Assembly (NCBI GenBank): GCA_032622095.1
Contig: CP136067.1
Coordinates: 119,027,281 to 119,091,280, forward strand
Direction of reading: 5' to 3'
Origin: Siphonodentalium dalli
Taxonomy: Eukaryota; Mollusca; Scaphopoda; Gadilida; Siphonodentaliidae
Length of the DNA: 64,000 nt
The notes below the pieces were generated by a model that did not search any database, was not told where the DNA came from, and saw only the letters and a list, made by a program, of their open reading frames with translations. The position numbers and the translations under genes were made by a program. Below, piece after piece: positions 60,780-64,000 of this stretch. Position 1 is the stretch's first letter. Every line of letters begins with the position of its first letter.

Positions 60780-61286
60780 TTAGAATCCGCCACATTGAAC
60801 TTCTTTGTTCGCCAAAACTTCAATTGATTTGTCTCCTCTCCTCATCCATATTTCGCATTCACAATAATGCTCGTGGCAAACGTGGGGGGTCCACACTAGA
60901 GGTATTGATGACTTGAATCTTGGTGTTGATTTGTAGCCGCCTTTGGTATCATCAAACATGACGATAGGTCGCTGTATAACAGTCGCCGATAATTCAACCA
61001 TCAATCTTGATTCGGCCAAAAGTGGTGAGTGTCGTAAGTCTTGTGCCGACGCACCAAGTTCGTCCCTCTCTGTGTAGTACAGGTCAACGGCCGCATCTCT
61101 CAGAACCATCCATCCATCGGTCGTCCCGTAAACCCCAATGCTGAGTGCCTTCCAAAATAGAGATATTTCTTCGCCGTACACTGCTTTACAGTATACCCCA
61201 CGGACCATTATCTCGTCAAGATCGGTTATGTTTACAGCAGTCATCTTTGAATGCAGAATAAATTGTTCGCTGACGTGCTTGAACAT
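60780..61286 (-). CDS. OTU-like protein of a Polinton/adintovirus-like element
   Basis: This frame of 168 residues starts at ATG 61286. The middle resembles an OTU-family cysteine protease fold: a loop and helix with EEISLFWKALSIGVYGT and LRDAAVDLYY, then the helix-strand block LMVELSATVIQRPIVMFDD, and a late EHYCECEIW that would hold the catalytic histidine (His140). Where OTU proteases have the catalytic cysteine just before Leu-Phe, this copy has Ser42, so it may be inactive. OTU enzymes remove ubiquitin and occur in several large virus and transposon groups. It is divergent from the gene at 61860 and shares an upstream motif with it. The OTU call rests on motif memory only. A second start at Met15 is possible. 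Confidence 0.55.
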   Translation of the reverse strand: MFKHVSEQFILHSKMTAVNITDLDEIMVRGVYCKAVYGEEISLFWKALSIGVYGTTDGWMVLRDAAVDLYYTERDELGASAQDLRHSPLLAESRLMVELSATVIQRPIVMFDDTKGGYKSTPRFKSSIPLVWTPHVCHEHYCECEIWMRRGDKSIEVLANKEVQCGGF

Positions 61287-61315
61287 ATATCACGATTGTG
61301 CGGGCGGTAGAGAAA

Positions 61316-61376
61316 GCACATAACACTTTGACGTTAAAAATGACAAATGTTTCCTGACGTTGTGTTTCTTTTCAGT
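61316..61376 (-). promoter_or_regulatory. Shared upstream motif of the OTU-like gene
   Basis: Read on the minus strand it has AACACAACGTCAGGAAACAT and TTTGTCA, then TTTTAACGTCAA, ending ~30 nt before the start codon. The same string, slightly changed, precedes the divergent gene at 61738-61796. It is a candidate promoter or leader element. Confidence 0.6.
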
Positions 61377-61737
61377 GCATTATCTGTTAGTTTCACCATT
61401 TCGATATGTTATAGATTAAATTCATGATAGTATATACAATTAATTAAGATGTTTTAACATATGAATTCATCTTCGTTCATAAACGATGACCAAGTAAAGT
61501 TATCAAATGCAATGATCAAGAAAAATGTTCAGTATGTTTCTTGTGTTCAGTTTTTATGTATAAAATATGTACAATTCCAAAAACAAAAACTAGAAAAACA
61601 TTCCATATTTGCCTAACGAGGTAATAAATATATCAATCATGTGTACCAAATAATAGATAATGATCTAACGAAATTAAAAACATTTGTTTGATCGCTATGC
61701 AATAATGATCAAGAAAAATATGCATGTTGATCCGTCT

Positions 61738-61796
61738 CTGAAAAAACACAACGTCAGGAAATATTTGTCAATCTTAACGCCAATGCGACATGTGAT
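61738..61796 (+). promoter_or_regulatory. Shared upstream motif of the small basic gene
   Basis: It has AACACAACGTCAGGAAATAT and TTTGTCA, then CTTAACGCCAA, about 65-120 nt before ATG 61860, in the mirror-image orientation to the copy at 61316-61376. Between them are direct repeats with ATGATCAAGAAAAAT (61492 and 61706). Confidence 0.6.
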
Positions 61797-61859
61797 TTCA
61801 TTGTCGCCCGTGTCAAATGTATACAAATATTTTCACTTTTTCAGTGAACTTCATTCATT

Positions 61860-62213
61860 ATGCCGTCTTTAAAGAAATTTCTCAAGAAGTTGTGGAGGAA
61901 GAGAGATTCGTCAGAGGAGACGGAAATAAGAAGATATAGGAAATGGCAGGATTCTCCTAAACAAAGTATGGTTCAGAAGCAGATGATAAGAGATTTTTTG
62001 GCTCGCCGACGACCATTGCCTAAAGTATGTGATGTTCAAGAATCAAGCAATCTTGATCTCGTGGAGATCTTGTCACAGATCAAGAAGAAAGATCTGTGCA
62101 ATGCAGCGATTGACAGCTTTGCTCAGGCTGGTGCGGCGCACAGATCAAATCCTATTTGGTCTGTGACAATTAATCCCAACGGGATATATCCTGATTTGTC
62201 AGAATTCTTATGA
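61860..62213 (+). CDS. Small basic protein of the virus-like element, unknown function
   Basis: A complete frame of 117 residues. It starts with a strongly cationic, amphipathic stretch (MPSLKKFLKKLWRKRD), then a charged region (EETEIRRYRKW, RDFLARRR). The C-terminal half is less charged (VEILSQIKKKDLCNAAIDSF, IWSVTINPNG). It has no signal peptide or zinc motif. I do not recognise the family. Size, charge and position suggest a virion-associated or nucleic-acid- or membrane-binding accessory protein, which is inference. It is followed 20 nt after the stop by a histone-like hairpin and preceded by the motif shared with the OTU-like gene, so both genes seem to be in one regulatory class. Confidence 0.6.
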   Translation: MPSLKKFLKKLWRKRDSSEETEIRRYRKWQDSPKQSMVQKQMIRDFLARRRPLPKVCDVQESSNLDLVEILSQIKKKDLCNAAIDSFAQAGAAHRSNPIWSVTINPNGIYPDLSEFL

Positions 62214-62232
62214 ATCCTGGAAAAGAGAAAAC

Positions 62233-62248
62233 AGCCCCTTTCAGGGCC
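62233..62248 (+). terminator. Histone-type 3' stem-loop (variant) after the small basic gene
   Basis: AGCCCCTTTCAGGGCC is followed by ACCCA, 20 nt after the stop codon. Compared with the copy at 60745-60760 it differs at the first base and at the loop-closing pair, so the stem is one or two pairs weaker. The loop-to-3' part CTTTCAGGGCCACC is identical. No AATAAA lies between the stop codon and the hairpin. Confidence 0.65.
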
Positions 62249-62315
62249 ACCCACATTTCCCAAAAGGTTACTCTTTCATAGCTGAAAAAACAAAACACGA
62301 TTGTTCAATTCATAA

Positions 62316-62321
62316 TTTATT
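62316..62321 (-). terminator. Poly(A) signal for the zinc-knuckle gene
   Basis: AATAAA on the minus strand, downstream of the zinc-knuckle frame and its possible extension. This gene therefore seems to use ordinary polyadenylation, unlike its neighbours. Confidence 0.5.
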
Positions 62322-62358
62322 CACACAACATAATTTTCAATTGTTTGTGTCGATTCGT

Positions 62359-62582
62359 TTATCTGTTTTTGGAATGTAGAATGGTCTCAGCTTCTTTTTC
62401 TTGGAAGTTTTTCTTGGAATTTTCAATTTCTGGATGTTTATCTTCAGATTTGTTCTGTGAATCATTCGTAGGATCAACAGGTCGGTCTTGTTTGGAAAAA
62501 TCTGATGTTGTAGACATCTCTTCAGTTTTGATATCTGCATTTGTTCTTGTATTGTTACTGCTTGTAGACTTTTGTATAGTTT
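62359..62582 (-). CDS. Possible frame-shifted extension of the zinc-knuckle protein
   Basis: An open stretch of ~75 codons in the -1 frame begins where the zinc-knuckle frame stops. It is low in complexity and rich in Ser, Asn, Lys and Glu, with no own ATG at its head. It could be the natural C-terminus reached by ribosomal slippage or restored by an indel, or chance open sequence. No combined product is claimed. Confidence 0.35.
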
Positions 62583-62936
62583 TCACATTTTTTTGTCGCC
62601 GAAATATACTTTACAATGGAAGGACCAATGGGTGTCTTGGCCGCATTTGTAACAGTAACCATATGGCGGTTTCCAATTTTTATCAGCTTTGTTTTTCTCT
62701 TGTTTCTCTTGCCATTGCATTTTGTTACAAAGTTTAAACAAATCGGTAGAGATCTGTCTCAATTCGACAAGATTATCTTGAATTTTTCTAGTCTGTGGTT
62801 GTGTAGATTTTTTTGAATCTTCTTTATGTAGCTCAATATCGCTCTCTTCAATAACTGCAGGCCTTGGTCTTTTTCTAACAATATCTTCTTCGCTGGTGGT
62901 GTCGTCTGAAACAGGTCTTTTAATTCTCTTAAACAT
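62583..62936 (-). CDS. Zinc-knuckle protein, terminal gene of the virus-like element
   Basis: The frame of 117 residues starts at ATG 62936. Residues 1-33 are nearly identical to the start of the polymerase gene on the other strand, because both lie in the inverted repeat. They are rich in Lys/Arg, with a KRPRP nuclear-localisation-like run. The C-terminus has a CCHC zinc knuckle (Cys95, Cys98, His103, Cys108), a motif that binds single-stranded nucleic acid in gag-type and some cellular proteins. The frame ends at a TGA right after a run of seven A (62594-62588 on this strand). An upstream TTG-led extension to 62960 is less likely as a start. Function is unknown. A nucleic-acid-binding role is inferred. 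Confidence 0.65.
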   Translation of the reverse strand: MFKRIKRPVSDDTTSEEDIVRKRPRPAVIEESDIELHKEDSKKSTQPQTRKIQDNLVELRQISTDLFKLCNKMQWQEKQEKNKADKNWKPPYGYCYKCGQDTHWSFHCKVYFGDKKM

Positions 62937-63016
62937 TTTTGTCTTGAGTTTTGTCAGCAAAAAATATTGCGACTGGCTTCTTCGGAGTTGAAGTGTAAAG
63001 TGTAGAATTACACCTG

Positions 63017-63024
63017 CTTTTATA
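63017..63024 (-). promoter_or_regulatory. TATA box of the zinc-knuckle gene
   Basis: TATAAAAG on the minus strand, about 80 nt before ATG 62936, is the mirror image of the box at 63045. Confidence 0.7.
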
Positions 63025-63044
63025 GCATTGAATGCATCGAATGC

Positions 63045-63052
63045 TATAAAAG
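63045..63052 (+). promoter_or_regulatory. TATA box of the polymerase gene
   Basis: TATAAAAG, about 80 nt before ATG 63133, lies 10 nt from the palindrome centre, so the promoter sits at the very end of the element. Confidence 0.7.
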
Positions 63053-63132
63053 CAGGTGTAATTCTACACTTTACACTTCAACTCCGAAGAAGCCAGTCGC
63101 AATATTTTTTGCTGACAAAACTCAAGACAAAA

Positions 63133-64000
63133 ATGTTTAAGAGAATTAAAAGACCTGTTTCAGACGACGCCACCAGCGAAGAAGATATTGTTAGAAAAAG
63201 ACCAAGGCCTGCAGTTATTGAAGAGAGTGATATGGAAACTGATGGGGCAGAAAGTGAAGAAAGTTCTAGTGATGGGCAGATTGGACGCGGTCGAAGACAG
63301 AATAGAGAAATTGGTGGGAAGAGAAAGAGAAGTCTGGCTAGAGAGCGTGTTGTGTTCAATCCAACAAAATATTTCAAATTGGAGCTGAACTCGGAGAAAT
63401 TTTCCAGAAAATTTAAATCAGCAGCACGACAATTTGGTGTGAAATTCGAGAAATTTACAGATCCAATCGAGAACATTCCAGAGATATTTGAGAAGTTGAC
63501 AGAAGAATTGAAACAGAAATGTTCAGCAAATGAGAAGACAAGAATCAGAGTTACGATAAATCATCCAGGACTTGATATGAGCATTTTCATTCCATTCACA
63601 AAAGCCAGTGAATTGAATGGTGGGACACTCATGGATAATATTCAAAATGTAGTTCAATCAAATGCAGACTTTACAATCCATGACGGTGCACTCAATTTCG
63701 AAATCTTCGTTACAGATATTCCGGAAGGTGGTACACGACACTCACTACATTATGGACCATTTGCAGACAAGAACAAGCTGACAAAAGTAAAAAGAAGTAT
63801 TGTCCGGATTGAAAATGCTGATGATGTTATGTGTATGGCAAGATCTATTGTCGTCGGAATGTGTAAGGCAGATAGTGATGGATCTGCGTGCTGGTCAAAG
63901 AAATGGAAAAGAATAAGACAATCAATATACAAACAGATGCCGCAAAAAATCTACTCAACCGTGCTGGCATTCCGCACGATACAGTTTGCAGTATCAATGA
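63133..64000 (+). CDS. N-terminal part of a Polinton/adintovirus-type DNA polymerase B, frame broken
   Basis: From ATG 63133 the frame is open for 265 codons to about 63927. It starts with a basic, acidic-patch N-terminus, then has the region that in Polinton-type protein-primed polymerases lies before the exonuclease domain: HPGLDMSIFIPF, VVQSNADFTIHDGAL, and ENADDVMCMARSIVVGMC, followed by a Trp/Arg segment. The next expected motif (leucines followed by AGIP) is present but in another frame from about 63930, so a one- or two-base shift lies near 63928. The gene runs beyond the window. Exonuclease and polymerase motifs are therefore not visible. The enzyme would copy the linear element using a protein primer. 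The shift may be real decay or a sequence error. Confidence 0.75.
   Translation, partial: MFKRIKRPVSDDATSEEDIVRKRPRPAVIEESDMETDGAESEESSSDGQIGRGRRQNREIGGKRKRSLARERVVFNPTKYFKLELNSEKFSRKFKSAARQFGVKFEKFTDPIENIPEIFEKLTEELKQKCSANEKTRIRVTINHPGLDMSIFIPFTKASELNGGTLMDNIQNVVQSNADFTIHDGALNFEIFVTDIPEGGTRHSLHYGPFADKNKLTKVKRSIVRIENADDVMCMARSIVVGMCKADSDGSACWSKKWKRIRQSIYKQMPQKIYSTVLAFRTIQFAVSM

Larger units (their letters stand above)
62836..63233. repeat. 398-bp palindrome: two terminal inverted repeats head to head
   Basis: The centre is at 63034/63035 (within ATGCAT). The arms are 199 nt each and nearly perfect, with mismatches at the centre, at one codon near 63175 and at one position near the outer end. 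Each arm holds a TATA box, a leader, and the first ~33 codons of a gene reading away from the centre. This is the pattern expected when the two ends of a linear element with inverted terminal repeats are joined. Confidence 0.92.

Noticed and set aside
62583-62936. Zinc-knuckle gene as a retroviral gag remnant
   Set aside because: No protease, reverse transcriptase or LTR is present. It shares its promoter and N-terminus with a Polinton-type polymerase through the inverted repeat.

Overview
This window looks like AT-rich nuclear DNA of an invertebrate animal, most plausibly a mollusc or another lophotrochozoan. The reasons are a TRIM-type B-box/coiled-coil/propeller gene with a 16.9-kb intron, an exon encoding an activin type II receptor-like ectodomain, and a very dense load of hAT, CR1/Jockey-like LINE, MITE and foldback elements. 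Several repeats contain ~160-bp tandem cores of the kind described in bivalve 'pearl' elements and Helentron-related repeats. The species call is inference. There are no bacterial features.

Host genes are few. A minus-strand exon at 4926-5249 (phase 1 at both ends) encodes a cysteine-rich ectodomain of the activin/BMP type II receptor kind. A plus-strand B-box exon ending at 34125 splices in phase 0 to a large 3' exon at 50998-52488, which carries a coiled coil and a probable beta-propeller. The end of that coding sequence is tandemly repeated into the downstream DNA.

Region by region: 1-5300 holds small repeats and the receptor exon. 5890-11290 is a foldback element with a ~160-bp tandem core, interrupted by a nearly complete hAT transposon (7725-10414) with a perfect 8-bp target-site duplication (TSD). 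15911-18802 is an inverted-repeat element with a second, deleted hAT (17985-18717) inside it. 20225-23470 is a decayed minus-strand CR1/Jockey-like LINE. 24450-30164 is a second foldback element with a ~190-bp tandem core. 30317-33171 holds more repeats and two palindromic MITEs. 34500-39720 contains degenerate copies of the 160-bp repeat and an inverted-repeat insertion (35264-38562). 40498-46070 is a huge imperfect palindrome. 46100-50940 is tandem-repeat DNA. 52490-60360 is a mixture of MITEs, among them a TTAA-flanked element nested in an 8-bp-TSD element.

The most unusual part is 60740-64000. It looks like part of a Polinton/adintovirus-like element, an endogenous virus-like transposon. 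It has an OTU-like gene (minus), a small basic gene (plus), a zinc-knuckle gene (minus) and the start of a protein-primed type B DNA polymerase gene (plus). The last two genes diverge from a nearly perfect 398-bp palindrome and share their first ~33 residues, which is what two fused terminal inverted repeats would give. The first two genes each end, about 19-20 nt after the stop codon, in a replication-dependent histone-type 3' stem-loop followed by ACC. They also share an inverted upstream motif. This suggests two regulatory classes, with the second class using histone-style mRNA 3' ends, which I do not know to have been described for such elements.

All calls rest on reading the sequence. 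No alignment, folding or database search was run.
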